DNA of 64,000 nucleotides, taken from positions 30,501,567 through 30,565,566 of the forward strand of contig OX579636.1 in assembly GCA_951230915.1 (NCBI GenBank). Direction: 5' to 3'. The notes beneath the pieces were generated by a model that was not told the DNA's origin, did no database searches, and saw only the letters and a list, made by a program, of their open reading frames with translations. Position 1 is the stretch's first letter. Every line of letters starts with the position of its first letter. This DNA is from Antitrichia curtipendula. Taxonomy: Eukaryota > Streptophyta > Bryopsida > Hypnales > Leucodontaceae. The position numbers were made by a program, and so were the translations under genes. Positions 24,870-37,537 of the stretch are shown here, piece after piece.

Positions 24870-25414
24870 AGGTAAACCTGCCTATGACAAGCAAACCACC
24901 CATGACAGGCACCTACTGAATCCCCCCATTACAGTCTTTTATCAATCTATGAGAAACTTTTTCTTAAAAATGGGATGAAGACTGCATAAGGTTGATTTGT
25001 AGTTGTTATCAAAGCCTTGGGATATGGTTATGAAGTTATTAGTAACTGTTATGAACACTTACACCAATCTAGTCTAAAACTGGTAGTAAAAAGTAGTTTT
25101 TTTATTTCTTCATGTCATGTCCATGTTAGAAAGTCTTGTAGCCATCTTAGAAAATGTTATGACTGTTTTAGGTGGGAAGATGACCATCATGGAAACAATT
25201 TTCTGCTGATTTGGGGTAGTCTACAGACTCTTTTGGGCTTACTTGACAATACACTTCAAAAATTCACAAAAAATTCACATTTTATCCAAAAAATAAAATT
25301 CTAGTTGCTTTCTTCATTTCTCACATGTGTCTTTGTATGGAAAAAAATTTGATTATTTTTGCTAATGGCAATACAACAAATCAGTCATTCTGCCTGTCAT
25401 AGGCAGGTTTACCT
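24870..25414. mobile_element. Family G MITE (545 bp)
   Basis: The left end AGGTAAACCTGCCTATGACA is matched perfectly for 20 bases by the reverse complement of the right end. TA flanks both sides (24868-24869 and 25415-25416). The interior is non-coding. The terminal AGGT and the TA flank are shared with families C and E. Confidence 0.9.
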
Positions 25415-25416
25415 TA

Positions 25417-28400
25417 TAAAAAATCATGAAGTTTGAAGGAGAACAGGCCTTCAGTTGGGTCTACCTGGACTGACATCACAATATTCATCCCATTTCTGAC
25501 CCTTCAACAGATTCTAAACTTGTCGTTTCCATCACCAATCAGCTTTTCCAAAGTGTGAGGGGGCACTGCCAGAGGAATCAAAGGCCACATGAAGAAGGAG
25601 AAGAAAGAGGCCGGCCTTGGAGAATATATAAACAAATGAGTAAAATAAAGACTGGGGAAAAACGTTGAAAAACTGGAATTCATATTTGAAATCAAAGATT
25701 GCAAAGAAGTCAAGATTGCTCACAAAATATGAAATTAACCACTTCATTATAAGGGGTGGATTTTTTTATTAACCTCTGAAGGCCTTAGAATCCTACATTG
25801 GATTTTTGGAGAACTCTAGATGACAAGCTCTATTGAGTTTGAATTTTGGATATTTTTGCATAAAATTGTTAGGATTAGCTTCTACTCATCATATGCTATT
25901 TATGAAGCTTTGTTGCATGTCATTCCAATGGGTATTGCAAAAGTTGTAAGGGGGGTATTTGATTTATGTGTCAAAGTGGGTAGCTCAAAATATGTTTTCA
26001 AAATAGACGGATTAATCTCTAAAGTTCTTTCACTATGTTTCACCAAAAAACACTAAGATTGGATCATTCTAATGGCAAAGGCCAAAAAGAATGAAGAATG
26101 AAATTTCTGTGCATCTTACTATAAGATCTAGTGGTAGACTACTTCATTACATTGCAGTAAAAAAATGGGAGGTTTTGACCTCATAGATTGTGAGATTATA
26201 GTGTTTGAAGTAGGAAAAAAGTTTTCGGGTGGCATCCAAATTCCGAGCAGCTCAAATTCAAGGAGGTTTTGCACAAGATAATTTTATTTTTTTGCTTGAA
26301 TTTTTTTTATTGCTTTTTGTGAATCTATGGCTTGAAATATCCAAGGTGAACTAAAGGGCAGCTGGACATATTTGATAGCATGGCATAGAAGGAGGGCGGT
26401 TCTATTGTGCCTAATTCATCCATGGAGCATTGACCACTGGATAGCTTTACCACATGCTACACCATGCCAAATGTCATGTCCTCTAAAGTTGATTGACCAT
26501 ATTTAATTAATGTTTTAAAATAAAATTTATTATTTTAAATCTAAAATTTTAAAAATTTGGCATTAAATTAAAGGAAATCAAATCTTTGGCAATAATCTCA
26601 CATAGCTACTTATTTTGTGTATATAGATGAAAAGACAAGCTTTTTATCTAAGTGGTGTAGTAGAAGGTAAAATATCCTATGTGAGATATGTAAATTAGGA
26701 ATTGTAGGATCTCTAGTGCTCATAGTTAAGTCATAGCTTTGTCCATTACTTTTTTTGAAGTCTCAAAATAAAAAATTGGTTATGGAAAGATGAAAGTTAC
26801 TTCAATTTCCTAACTTTTTTAAATTCAATTTTTTTGAAAAAATATATTCTACTTTGCCAAAATGAAGTTTGGAATTCTATTTTGAACACAACTCCTACTT
26901 TTGACTTAACTATTAGTAGTTGAGCTCCTACAAGTCTTAATTTACATAACACAGATAGGTTGTCTTACCTCCTATTATCCCACTTGTATGAAGAGCTTGT
27001 CTTCTCATCTCTATACAGACAAAATAAGTGATTTTCAAAGCTATGTATCATAATTGCTAAATATTTTGATTTCTTTTGTCTTTTGAACTCCTAAATTCAA
27101 ATAAGGAAGTTAGGAATAGCTGCCCTCACTTATTCAAAGAAGAGGGATGGAAGGTAGTTGGTGATGTCATCAAGCAATTGTCTGCTTGCCAATGAATAAT
27201 CTTCTCTCTACCACCTCATCTTTGTACCCATCATGAATTTATAGATACAAAAAACTGTTAGAAAAGCAATATGTTTTCAACCTAGGCCAAAAGCTTGCCT
27301 CAAGCCTTAATCAAGCTTCTTTGGGCATTGTGATGGAAACTTTGCTTTAGTGTAAATAACCCTACTCGTATTGCCCTTCATCAATCAAAATCAACATTTT
27401 CACCCATAATTCCTCATAGACAAATTCAATTGTAATTTTTTTTGGTGGAGCCCTAAGGTACTCATCATCTCCGCATCCAAAAAGAGTTCAAAAAGTATAG
27501 TGAATAATTCCATTCTTAGCAAGTTGACCAAAATTGCTATGTTGCCAAAATATTATTTGGTCTTTTAGGTTTTTATTTTACTTGGTTGTATAGGTTGACA
27601 CATATGCAAAAGCCTTTGAGAAATTTAATTTCAACTTATGAGATGAAAGCAATGAGGGTTTTTATTTTGCAGGCAATGAAGTCCAAAAAGCAAATGAAGT
27701 TGGAATTGGAATTGATAATTCTCAAATTCTTGTCAAAATTATTAACAATTTAGTTTTTTTTCTTACATCAAGTATTGGCTTCTATTCATAATTTTTAAAG
27801 AAGAATGTGAAAGCTTTTCTAGTTAAATTTTTTTAATGTATTTTCAACCTATTGGCTAAATTGCACAAGTTTTAGGGCATAATTTATTTATTTTAAATTT
27901 GAAAGACAAAACTTTCATCTCTAGAAAGGGCCTCACAAACAACTTTTTGAATTTTAGTTCATTAACCTTGTAATTGGTGGAGGGTCACTCTAAACTTTTG
28001 GAAAGATGCACTTTAATAAGTTAACTAAAAATTCTATAGTTGGATTCAATAGAAAATAAATATAGATGAATATCATAGTCTTACTTTGAATAAGAGTGTT
28101 TTGAAGCATTTTTGAACTTCAAATCACTATAGAACTTTGAGGATTATTTTCAAGACTCTTGTGAAAGGCTCTTTGTCCACATTTAGTGTGAACTGAGAAT
28201 CAACTGCTCTAACTTGAGTCTCTCACTTGTCTAAAGTAAGAATTTTTTTGTTTTCATCTTGGAAAAAACTACCAAGATATATTGATAAAATTTGGAATAT
28301 TTGAATTCATATTTGGAATCAAAGACTCCAAGTTAGTTAACACATTTTCAGATTGAGAACTAGCACAACAAAATAAAAAAACAAACATGTTTTGTGAAAG

Positions 28401-29459
28401 TCTTTTACACCTTGCAATACCTTGATTCTTTTACATAGTGTAAAACATCTAAAAATATCAAACAATCCAACAAAACTTTAAAATACATATTTTTGTGATC
28501 AAAGTAGTAGATTATTATATGAAATAAATTTAAGGTAGGAAGAAAATAAATTGAAAAAAAGTTTAAGAACATAAATTTTATGAACTAAAAGGTGAAGTTT
28601 TGCAGTTTTAGTCCATAAATTTTTTTCAATTCCTTTGCCACTTGAAAACTTGTTTTAGAATGCAACTTTTATGTATCAGTTCATAAAACCTTAAACAAAT
28701 CACAGTTTGATTTTAAGGATTTGTAAACATTAACCAACAGCAAATCATGAGGCAAATTTTGAACTCCTAAAGGCTGGAGGGTATTTTAGAAGAGGAAAAG
28801 TCTAAAATTGTCAATTTTTGATGCATTGTCCAAAATCAACTTTTATTTATTATTTATTTTTTAATTCAAATTGTACAAAAGTGAATTAAAAAAATAAGGC
28901 AATGTGTGATTTTTTTTTAAAATTTGACCACATGGATTGAAAGATTATAATGTTTGAAGTAAATAAATAAATTTCAAAACATAAAAATTATTCCTACCAC
29001 AATTCCTACAAAATAGGTTAGGAGACTTTGAGCCCTATTGGAGTCAATTTTTTGCTCTTGATGAATTTGTATCTCCCCACCATTAAGTTTTAAATCTTCC
29101 TAGATACAGTCTTGCTAAATTTCAGAAACAAATATGAAGTCTAGTTTATTCTAAATCACTCTACAATGCAAGGAAGTTAAAAGAATTAACAATACACTAA
29201 TCATTTTTTTATGCTTTCTTGAGCAATTAGAATTCTTTTTTAAATGTGAAATCCTAACAATGGCAAGTTAAAGATAAACATTTGGAATACATGGAAAAAA
29301 TTTCAAGAACTTTGACTTCATATAAATTGCGATATAAGTTAAAAGAATATGTTTTATTTTGAAACAAGCCTAACATAGCTAACAAAGTTTGACTTCTCGT
29401 AGAATGTGATTTAAGAACTATAATTTATTTTTTTGGACAATTTTATGCCATATCTTATT
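25417..29459. other. AT-rich spacer, 4 kb
   Basis: No gene is recognised. A TTAACCTCTGAAGG-like string near 25768 resembles a family A start. The segment 27505-27570 is homologous to 21737-21795 (GTTGACCAAAATTGCTATGT block), a further A relic. Confidence 0.4.
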
Positions 29460-29582
29460 AGTTATCTATACCTTAAATTAGATCATTGTTTGATTTTGTT
29501 TGTTTGATATGCTGAGATCTAGGAAACCATGAGAATCCCAGCCGCATTTTTGGTACCGTTGGAAATAGAATTGCTAGTATGT

Positions 29583-29602
29583 GAGCCTAGGAACCTAGGC
29601 TC
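29583..29602. repeat. 20-bp perfect palindrome with a 4-base loop
   Basis: GAGCCTAG, GAAC, CTAGGCTC. It immediately precedes the 50-bp minisatellite. Confidence 0.9.
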
Positions 29603-29607
29603 CTATT

Positions 29608-29795
29608 TTATAGACACCTTCCATGGTTATAAGATATTTATATTACAAGTGTCTATGTTATAGGTGCCTTCTATGGTTATAGGATATTTATATTATAGAT
29701 ACCTATGTTATAAGCACCTTCCATGGTTATAGGATACTTATGTTATAAGTATCTATGTTATAAGCACCTTCAATAGCTGTAGAATACTTACTTAC
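29608..29795. repeat. 50-bp minisatellite, about 3.8 units
   Basis: Units start at 29608, 29658, 29708 and 29758, each with the order TTATAnnnnCCTTC, TATGGTTATAnGATA, TTATnTTA and CTATG. Divergence between units is a few bases; the last is partial. Confidence 0.9.
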
Positions 29796-30215
29796 ACCTA
29801 GGTTCAAGACTTGTAGAATCGCATTTCTAAGCTTACATGTTAGCATTGTTGCCGTTGGAAAGCTCTCCACGAGCAGGAATGTACAAACTTTGTTTTGTGG
29901 CGTTTGGACCTACAATGTGAAAATCATGGACTTTTGAATTATCTTAAATTATAAAATTGAATTAAATTATCTTTTATTTTGGAAAAATCATAACTTTCAC
30001 ATCACATGTCCAAAAGCCGCAAAGCAAAGCCCTTGCATTCCTTCTTGCATAAAACTTTCTATTCATATTAAGAACGCAACCTTTCACATCACAACAAAGC
30101 CTTTACATTCCTTCCAATGCGAAAGTTATGAATTTTGGAGTTATTTTCAATTAAATAATAAATTATAAATAACTTTTACTTTCATTTTGATTGTAACAAC
30201 AATATAGGACAAACT

Positions 30216-31520
30216 ATTGTATGTATATAGAGAAAGAGAGAGAGAGATTTCAAAAGCTTGATGAAGATTTTATCAAAAGATGCCCAATATTGGAGGTAGC
30301 ATACTTTTGACCAATGCATCCGATTGGAAAAAAAAATTACATTTCCACTAAGTTTATATATGTTCACACTTTGTCTATAATTTTCAAAAACATCCCTCTA
30401 AAATTGACTTCACAGGATCCAACTTGGAGTTTCAATTGTTCATTCAACAAACAATTGTAGTTTGGGTGGATGTCATAATTTGGCATCTCAATATTGTCAC
30501 TAGTTGATTCACTAATCAACCATCTAATGAGAGCTTTCATAAGTGGTTGAGCCTTCATCATTGTTTTCCTTTTGAAGAGGAAACAATCAAATATGCTCAT
30601 TTAGAACTTCAATTATATTATGCAAAAGATAGAAAAATTTATTAATAAATAAATCTATAAAGAAATAACTTCCAAAGACTAGACATATTTTTTACTCTAT
30701 AAAAGTCCATAACCATATGAAATACAATGAGTGTGATACCAAAGAATTCATTTTTAGATAAAATATTGTTTTCATTTACTCTTACATTAATTACCATAAA
30801 ACGTTTCTATTTGTTTCTATTTGAAAAAGAAGTTCATATGTATAAAATTAAATGTTGGGACAATCTATACATTTATCTTTTAAGAGTCTATAAATCAATG
30901 TTGATAGACATTGGTTGTCAAATAAATATATATATATATATATAGATGTCTTTTTTTTAAAGATTTCATATTTTAAATCCAAAAATAGCATAAGCAACTA
31001 TAATAGTTTGTGTAATATTCACTTTGCAATATATCCCCTTCCATGAAATCAACCTTGTAACACGATTATCGAGACCACAAACCATGCATCGACCCCTTTA
31101 GGAGTTAAAATTTATTCATGTGTAGGTGAAATAAAGGACAATTTATCCTTAGGGTATTAAAAGTCATGATGGTTCCCAATGGCCATTACAAAAGCTCAAC
31201 GTATACATGTGTAGAATTTAACACTATTGATAAGATAAAATACACCTAAAATCTTTTTAATATGAATTTGATTATAGTTCTTGAAATCAAACTATAAAAA
31301 TGTTGTTGGGTCTTGTTGGAAGTAAAGAGGATTCTAGATTCACTTACCATGCATTTTTTACACACAATATGAATTTTTATAATGCTAGAAATAGGTGTAG
31401 TCAAAAATCATTGTTGAGAAGGAGATGAGGCCTTTGTTTTATTAGATGGAATCCCCCTCTATCAAAGATGGTAATAGGACCTTTTTGCAAGCGTTAACAA
31501 TGTTAACCTTACAAATGATA
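30216..31520. other. AT-rich spacer
   Basis: It holds a GA-rich run (30230-30247), a (TA)n tract (30925-30944) and an isolated family A end (CCCTTTAGGAGTTAA at about 31095-31109). No gene is seen. Confidence 0.4.
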
Positions 31521-33052
31521 TTAACCTCTAGAGTCCCAAAGTCCCTACAGAGGACTCTTGGAATTTCAGGTACTGTAGGTTTGTGTGATTTCAATTTTTG
31601 ACATGATTTTTTGGAACTTTTTTTTGAAGATAGGAAACAAGATAAGCTTTTGGAGAATATACATATTTTTTTCAATCCGTGCTCGGGAACAAAAGTTTTC
31701 TCATCCTAAATCCAAAAAGCAACCTACGGGAAAGCCCACAAAAAATCACAAAAAATTAAACTTTTTTAATTTCTATTTTTTTCTCAAAGATTACATTTTT
31801 TATTTTTTGTCTACATCTAAAGCTTTGATTCAATTTTTTTTGAACTAGTGATAAGAAAGTTATGGACAATTCTATTCTGGAGGCAATCTGAGCACCATCT
31901 TGAAAAAATAACTTATAGAATGCATTTTTTAATGCAATTTGTACAATTTTTCAAAAACAGTTGTTAGACATGGTTTAGTTTGCTCTCTAGAACAATCTCA
32001 CCGTTAGGATTATTGTGTTTCAATTCCATCTTAGAGCTATTAACGGTTTAGTTTTCCCCTCAATCTTGAATGTACTTGTACTTAGCAATTTTTTAATGAG
32101 TGAAAATTAAGTATTTTTTTATTTAATTTTTTTCTTAGATTTTCAACTCAATTATTCACCATAAAAATTTATAAAATCAAAATTAGTAGAAGGAAAATTT
32201 TAAGTTAAGAGATTTTTAAGTCAAAGAATCTAGTTGAGCAGGTTGTAAAAAAAAGTGTTATTCATTTTAAATGTACATATTTTGCAANNNNNNNNNNNNN
32301 NNNNNNNNNNNNNNNNNNNNNNNNNNNNNNNNNNNNNNNNNNNNNNNNNNNNNNNNNNNNNNNNNNNNNNNNNNNNNNNNNNNNNNNNNNNNNNNNNNNN
32401 NNNNNNNNNNNNNNNNNNNNNNNNNNNNNNNNNNNNNNNNNNNNNNNNNNNNNNNNNNNNNNNNNNNNNNNNNNNNNNNNNNNNNNNAAATTTTCAGTCA
32501 TTAAAAAATTGTTAAGTAGAAGTAGGTTCAAGATTGAAGGAATAACTAAATTGTTAATAGCTCTAAGACAAAATTGAAATACCATAATCCCAACGGTGAG
32601 ATTGTTCTAGCAAGCAAATTCAACCTTGTCTAACAATTTTTTTTCTGAAAATCGTAAAAATTGCATTAAAAAATGAATCCTAAAAGTTATTTTTTCAAGA
32701 AGATGCTTAGATTGCCCAAAAAACTAAGATTGTCCATAACTTTTTCATTATTAGTCCAAATAGAATGAATCAAAGCTTCACATGTACACAAAAAGACATA
32801 GATTTAGGAAAAAATATTTAAGAAATTTATTTTGACTTTCTGTGATTTTTTTGTGTTGCCCGCCAAACTCTATTTTTGGCATAACTTTTTTTCCTGGGCA
32901 CCATTTGAAATAAAAATTATATATCCACAAAGCTCTCGCAAAACCGCACAATCTCAAAAAATCCCCAAAAAATTCTCTACAAATTGAGGTCATAGGAACC
33001 TACCCAGACCCAAATTGTCCCCCAAGGGGACAAACAGGCCTTTCGGGGTTAA
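31521..33052. mobile_element. Two inverted family A copies meeting at an assembly gap
   Basis: 31521 starts TTAACCTCTAGAGTCCCAAA and continues to 32287 in reverse orientation relative to the copy at 44193-45117. From 32488 to 33052 the sequence follows that same copy in forward orientation and ends CCTTTCGGGGTTAA. The two halves are inverted relative to each other around the gap. They are either two head-to-head insertions or one large palindromic derivative. Confidence 0.8.
32288..32487. other. Assembly gap, 200 N
   Basis: Exactly 200 undetermined bases. It sits on the symmetry axis between inverted family A arms, which would explain the failure to assemble. The length may be nominal. Confidence 1.
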
Positions 33053-33059
33053 CATTTTA

Positions 33060-33432
33060 GTGGTAGTCACAGCTTGTTCACCGTGATGGTGAACAATGAA
33101 CATTGAAGTGGTGGCGGCGTAGGGTTGGCTTGCTTTCGACAGAATATTCTTAGCGGAACATTGATTGTTCACTCTCAACATCCACCTCCGGAGGTGGATG
33201 TTGGGAGTGAACAATCAATGTTCCGCTAAGATTATTCCTTTGTTCTCTTAACTTTCAATTACATCCGTCCATCTCGCCATTATCCATCCTCCATTGTTCA
33301 TTCTCAACATTTGAACAAAAAGGGTGGTCACGGCTTGTTCAATATTCGTCACTTCTCATTGGCCCCTCAAAGCACTTTCCATTGTTCATTGTTCATTGTT
33401 CACCATCACGGTGAACAAGCTGTGACTACCAC
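33060..33432. mobile_element. Family D MITE with long TIRs and an internal palindrome (373 bp)
   Basis: It is flanked by TA at 33058-33059 and 33433-33434. The left end GTGGTAGTCACAGCTTGTTC and the following bases to 33102 match the reverse complement of the right end perfectly for 43 bases. Inside, 33148-33233 is a long palindrome (listed separately). A second, degraded terminus-like GTGGTCACGGCTTGTTCAAT occurs at about 33322-33341, suggesting a composite history. Non-coding. Confidence 0.92.
33148..33233. repeat. 86-bp near-perfect palindrome, no loop
   Basis: The arms 33148-33190 and 33191-33233 are reverse complements with a single mismatch among 43 positions; the centre is CCTCCGGAGG. 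It would form a cruciform in DNA or a very stable hairpin in RNA. Confidence 0.95.
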
Positions 33433-33434
33433 TA

Positions 33435-34470
33435 TTGTTGCAAATATAAATAATTTTCCCATGATATCGTTTGTTCAAATATAACTTTTGCATTTGTTTG
33501 GCACAGTGGGTGCCTGGCTAAAATTTGGAACACGAAGCTGGAGGTGCCTGAATTTGAGTGCGTGGTGCGTTGCACATTGAGTGACTCCCATCCACTCAAA
33601 TGAGCTTAGCTTACGCCAGTCCCACTTTCCTGCAGACTGCCTGCAGTCGGTCCCTGCCTGCGGTCCAAAGGAAAGCTTCCGTAGTCATGGACTCCCCTTC
33701 CGTTTCAGCCTTCCTGTTGCCTACGTTTAATAAGTTTATTTCCTTCTTATTTTTCCTTTTATTTTTCCTTCCACGGCAGTCCGTTCCGTCCCTTTGTTCA
33801 GTTCCCGGTCAGTCTTGTCCACCGAAAACTCCCGTGCCATGATGGTAGACGGACTGACAGCCATGGTCCCTGGAGCTTGGTCCCCACTCCCAGGGGGATT
33901 TCTTGGCAGGGGGAAGCCACTTGATTCTCGTGTTCGGGTTGTTCGTCACAAACTACGTTCTACGTTGGCCTGGCTATGGATTCCTCGGGGAGCAAATCTG
34001 AAACGGATAAGGTAGCAAGCCTGGTACCACCCTGATTTGCAATCTGAATTGGTCTGGGGGCAAACGCAACTCCAAGCCAAGCCAAGCCAAGCCAAGAGGG
34101 GCACATATTTTCAAGAGGTGTGCACTTGGTTCACAAATCAAACCCAAGTGGAGTTATAATTTTACAATGAAAAATTGAAATTTCTGTGAAATTCTGAAGT
34201 GGTCTGTACTGAAATCACAAAAGTGCTCGTAAAGTGGAGTCATGAATGTCCCATAAACAACCCATAACCACCTTAAGTACTCAAGGATTGACACATTTAT
34301 CCCTTAAAGGCATTAATTAACTGTTTTTTAGTCAAAAAAAAGTGAACGCATTTGAATGTTTTTTGGGACGGAATTGGGACCAAAAGTAAGGGATGAAATT
34401 GGGCAATGAGCAGGATTGGGTTGGTCTACCTTAAAGGTTTAGGGGACAATGGCAAAAAGTTGGATTGGAT
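33435..34470. other. GC-richer island without a recognised gene
   Basis: 33.5-34.1 kb is noticeably GC-richer, with frames open on the plus strand (33600-33842 and 33794-34015), but there is no recognisable domain. A CCAAG pentanucleotide repeat lies at 34072-34096. It could be a diverged exon or promoter segment. Confidence 0.35.
34072..34096. repeat. CCAAG pentanucleotide repeat
   Basis: Five tandem units. Confidence 0.95.
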
Positions 34471-34477
34471 TTTGGAA

Positions 34478-34730
34478 TGCTACTAGTATGCCGTTGCCAC
34501 AACCAAAATAAAAGTAATTTTCTAATTTTAAAAAAACAAACTCATAAAAACTTCAAAATTCAATTATTTTCACATCGTATGTCCAAATGCCCCGAAGCAA
34601 AGCTCATGCAACTCTCCTTGCAGAGAGCTTTCCAGCTACATCAAGAATGTGACTAGGGGATGCACTTTCTAAAAGATCTCACCATAACAAACAAAACAAA
34701 ACAAATAAACAACCTAACCTAAGGTATGGA
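34478..34730 (+). repeat. Family F dispersed repeat, copy 3
   Basis: It begins ACTAGTATGCCGTTGCCACA followed by ACCAAAATAAAAGT, then TCACATCGTATGTCCAAATG, a GAGCTTTCCAGCTACAT block, and ends with an AACAAACAAAACAAAACAAA run and CAACCTAACCTAAGGTATGG. This is the shortest apparently complete copy and is useful for defining both ends. Confidence 0.75.
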
Positions 34731-37251
34731 TTTCAACCCTTTCGCTCATTTTTAGCCATTTGGGGAGGTAGAATTTGCAACTAAAGTAAGTTGTCAATTC
34801 TACTAGCCATAATTGCCTAGGCCTACCAATCTAGTGACTGTTTCTTATATTGTGACTATAGTTGGGCCAACTTGCTTACCAACAACCCCACCATATTGCC
34901 AAATCGGCACTACCGTGCAGCCTCTCTAGTATAATGAAGTTATCTATTGATTACTTTTCAGCCTCAATGTCTTTCAACAGTTAAACTCCAAAGGACATGC
35001 TTGCTCTATGGCCACATTGTTCACACCCTCTAAATTCAATTTGGCCTTCAAAATTGTCTTTGATTTCTAATCTCATATTTTTACCACACCAATATGACCA
35101 AATATTTTGTAGGGATTTGAAAATTTTAGCAATTCAATTTTTCACAAAATAGGGGTTGCGATTTTAAATTATTATTATTATTTTAAAATAAAAGTGGCAA
35201 ATATAATAAAAACAAGTAAATCCAAGTAGACTCTATTGACTTCATATTTTGAAATTTTATCATGATACTTGTAGAATAGCTCCTAATCATCATGTTTTAC
35301 ATATGCAATTTTTTTTCACATTATTTTTATATGTATTGCCAAAGTAATAAAGTACTCTTGGTGAGATAATTATTTAATGACTCTCAAGTAAATTCTTAGA
35401 TATTATCAACATGCTTAAGTTGAAGATTACATGCATTTTTTCCTTAAAATCTTGAAAGATGAAACTTCACCTTTGGAAAGTACTATAAAGTGTTATTTTT
35501 GAAGTTTTAGCATTAAGTTCTATTTTTTATTGTTAATAAATTGGAATGAGAATATACTTCAGTAAATTAGCTAAAAAATCTAATGGTCGGATCTTCAAAC
35601 ACAACAAAACAAATAAAATATTTGAAGCAATTTTGAAGCAAATTTTTTATGGAAGTTTTGACCTTTTGATGTGAAGAAATTTTAGGGTTGATATGATGTT
35701 ATAAAGTTTGGAAATTGTCCTATAATTATAATACAGTAGTTTAATAGTAATTAAACAGCAATAAATTACTATGAAATTATTAATATAATATAAAATATGG
35801 ATTATAATATGTCAAAATATTACTAAAATAATAGTATCATATTTAATATTGTTAAATTAAACAGTAGATCATGAATTTAAGATTTGTAAATTTTAAATTC
35901 CTTATTGTCACACTCCCTTGCTAATCCCAAGTTGTCACATATTCATTTTTATACTAGAAAGTTTCTTACAACTACAAGTACTTTGATTCACATGGTGTAT
36001 TTGTAAGGAATTAAAGTATATAGACTCCTTAACACCACTCTCGCCTTTCGGGACAATTTTTTTGGTTCATTTTATAGGAATAAACTACAATAATTAAAAA
36101 CTAAGGAACCATACTACTTATGTGAATTTACAAATCATCCCAATGCAAAATTTTATTGTATTCTAACCATTAATAGATTTCATGTCTAAGTTTATGTTGT
36201 AGAAGATGTACACATTTCAAAGAACATTGTATTGGCTGTAGTGGTCAAAATTGTTCATCTAAACTTTTCTAAAATGCAAGCAAAGTCTAGTTTGCACATT
36301 AGTTTTATTAAGATTTTTGTAGAATATTGATTATGAGTTCATGTCATATTGTGAGGATTGTACAAATTGGTCAACCTTCAAAACAATGAAATCAAAGTTT
36401 ATGAATTATGAACATAAGTTTAAATTTTCTACATAAACTCTTTAAACTAAAATTTTGAAATTCTATAGTTTTGTTGTTGAAAATGCTTTTAATTAATATG
36501 AAGCACTGCTAAAAAAATTATCTATGTAAAAACTCCATTGCAACAATATATCCCACCTCAAAAACTCTTAAGGTCTAGATAAAATCAATGTAAAATGATA
36601 TGTACTATTTTCATTCTAGCTCAAATAGTATGGTTGTCATTCAAATTTCATCCAAATTTACAATATTTAAATGATTTCATCCAAAGTAACTCCTAAATTA
36701 TCAAATGTTTGTTAAAGGGATAATTGAAATTTGGGTAGGTGATATTGAAAAAATGAATAGATGTTTTTAAAAATTGGCACAAGATGGAGACATTCGCTCC
36801 CTTCATGGAAATGTTAAAAAATCCTTCTAATGGAATGTTGAACTTTTGGAGCAAAAGTTACTCTACCCAAGAAAATCTAGACTATTCAAACAATTTAGGC
36901 ATCTTCTGTAAATATTCTCATCTACTTTTGAAACTTGGCATGTACGTAATGAGCATGTGATAACATAATTTTTTTTTTAAAACAACTAAACTTTGAGTGC
37001 AAAATTCTACAAATGTGTCGGGCAAGTTTGAAAAACACATGTCCATCTAGCTACAACTGTTATTATATTGGAATTTTCACCCTCATAAATTCTTGAAAAT
37101 TTTCCATACATTGTCATGATCATGCACTACACTTTTGTACGGTTCAATTTTGAAAAAGTTTTCATTTTCAAATTTGAACAAGAAGTTGTATTTGAGAACT
37201 TTTCTCTTAAAAACACTCCCAGTCTCTTAGAGGTTGATGTGAGGATTTAGA
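34731..37251. other. AT-rich spacer, 2.5 kb
   Basis: No gene or repeat family is recognised. Confidence 0.4.
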
Positions 37252-37535
37252 TGGTGGGTGCACTTAAAATTGCACCCTCACTGAAACCTCCATCATCACT
37301 TCGTGTACATCTCCAAAATCAAAATGTACATATGATGAAGAAACAATTTTAGAACATTTACAAAAAAAAAACTTTCACCTTGCATAATTAATGCATAGGG
37401 GATCCAATTGCCGCGTTCTTTGGTGCGCTGGAACCTCTTTTCACTTGGCAACAATAAAATATGGAAAATATGACTACTCTAATTACAGTAACTAGGCACA
37501 GTAGCAAAAAGTGGCGGTTTGGGGTGTACCCACCT
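37252..37535. mobile_element. Family C MITE, copy 4 (about 284 bp)
   Basis: The right end GGGGTGTACCCACCT is followed by TA (37536-37537). The left end is GGTGGGTGCAC with a small indel next to TA. The interior shares the GCGCTGGAACCTCTTTTCAC and AAAGTGGCGGTTTGGGG blocks with copy 3 and lies in the same orientation. Confidence 0.85.
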
Positions 37536-37537
37536 TA

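Larger units (their letters stand above)
29460..30215 (-). repeat. Family F dispersed repeat, copy 2, with an embedded minisatellite
   Basis: On the minus strand it starts near 30215 (AATAGTTTGTCCTATATTGT) and carries the family's modules, in which GTCCAAAAGCCGCAAAGCAA (30008-30027, plus strand) alternates with TTTGGACCTACAATGTGAAA. The far end has TACCTTAAATTAGATC and the GTTTGTTTGAT-type string seen in other copies. Confidence 0.6.

Noticed and set aside
32255..32585. Frames of up to 107 codons across the gap
   Set aside because: They are open only because 200 N were translated as unknown residues.
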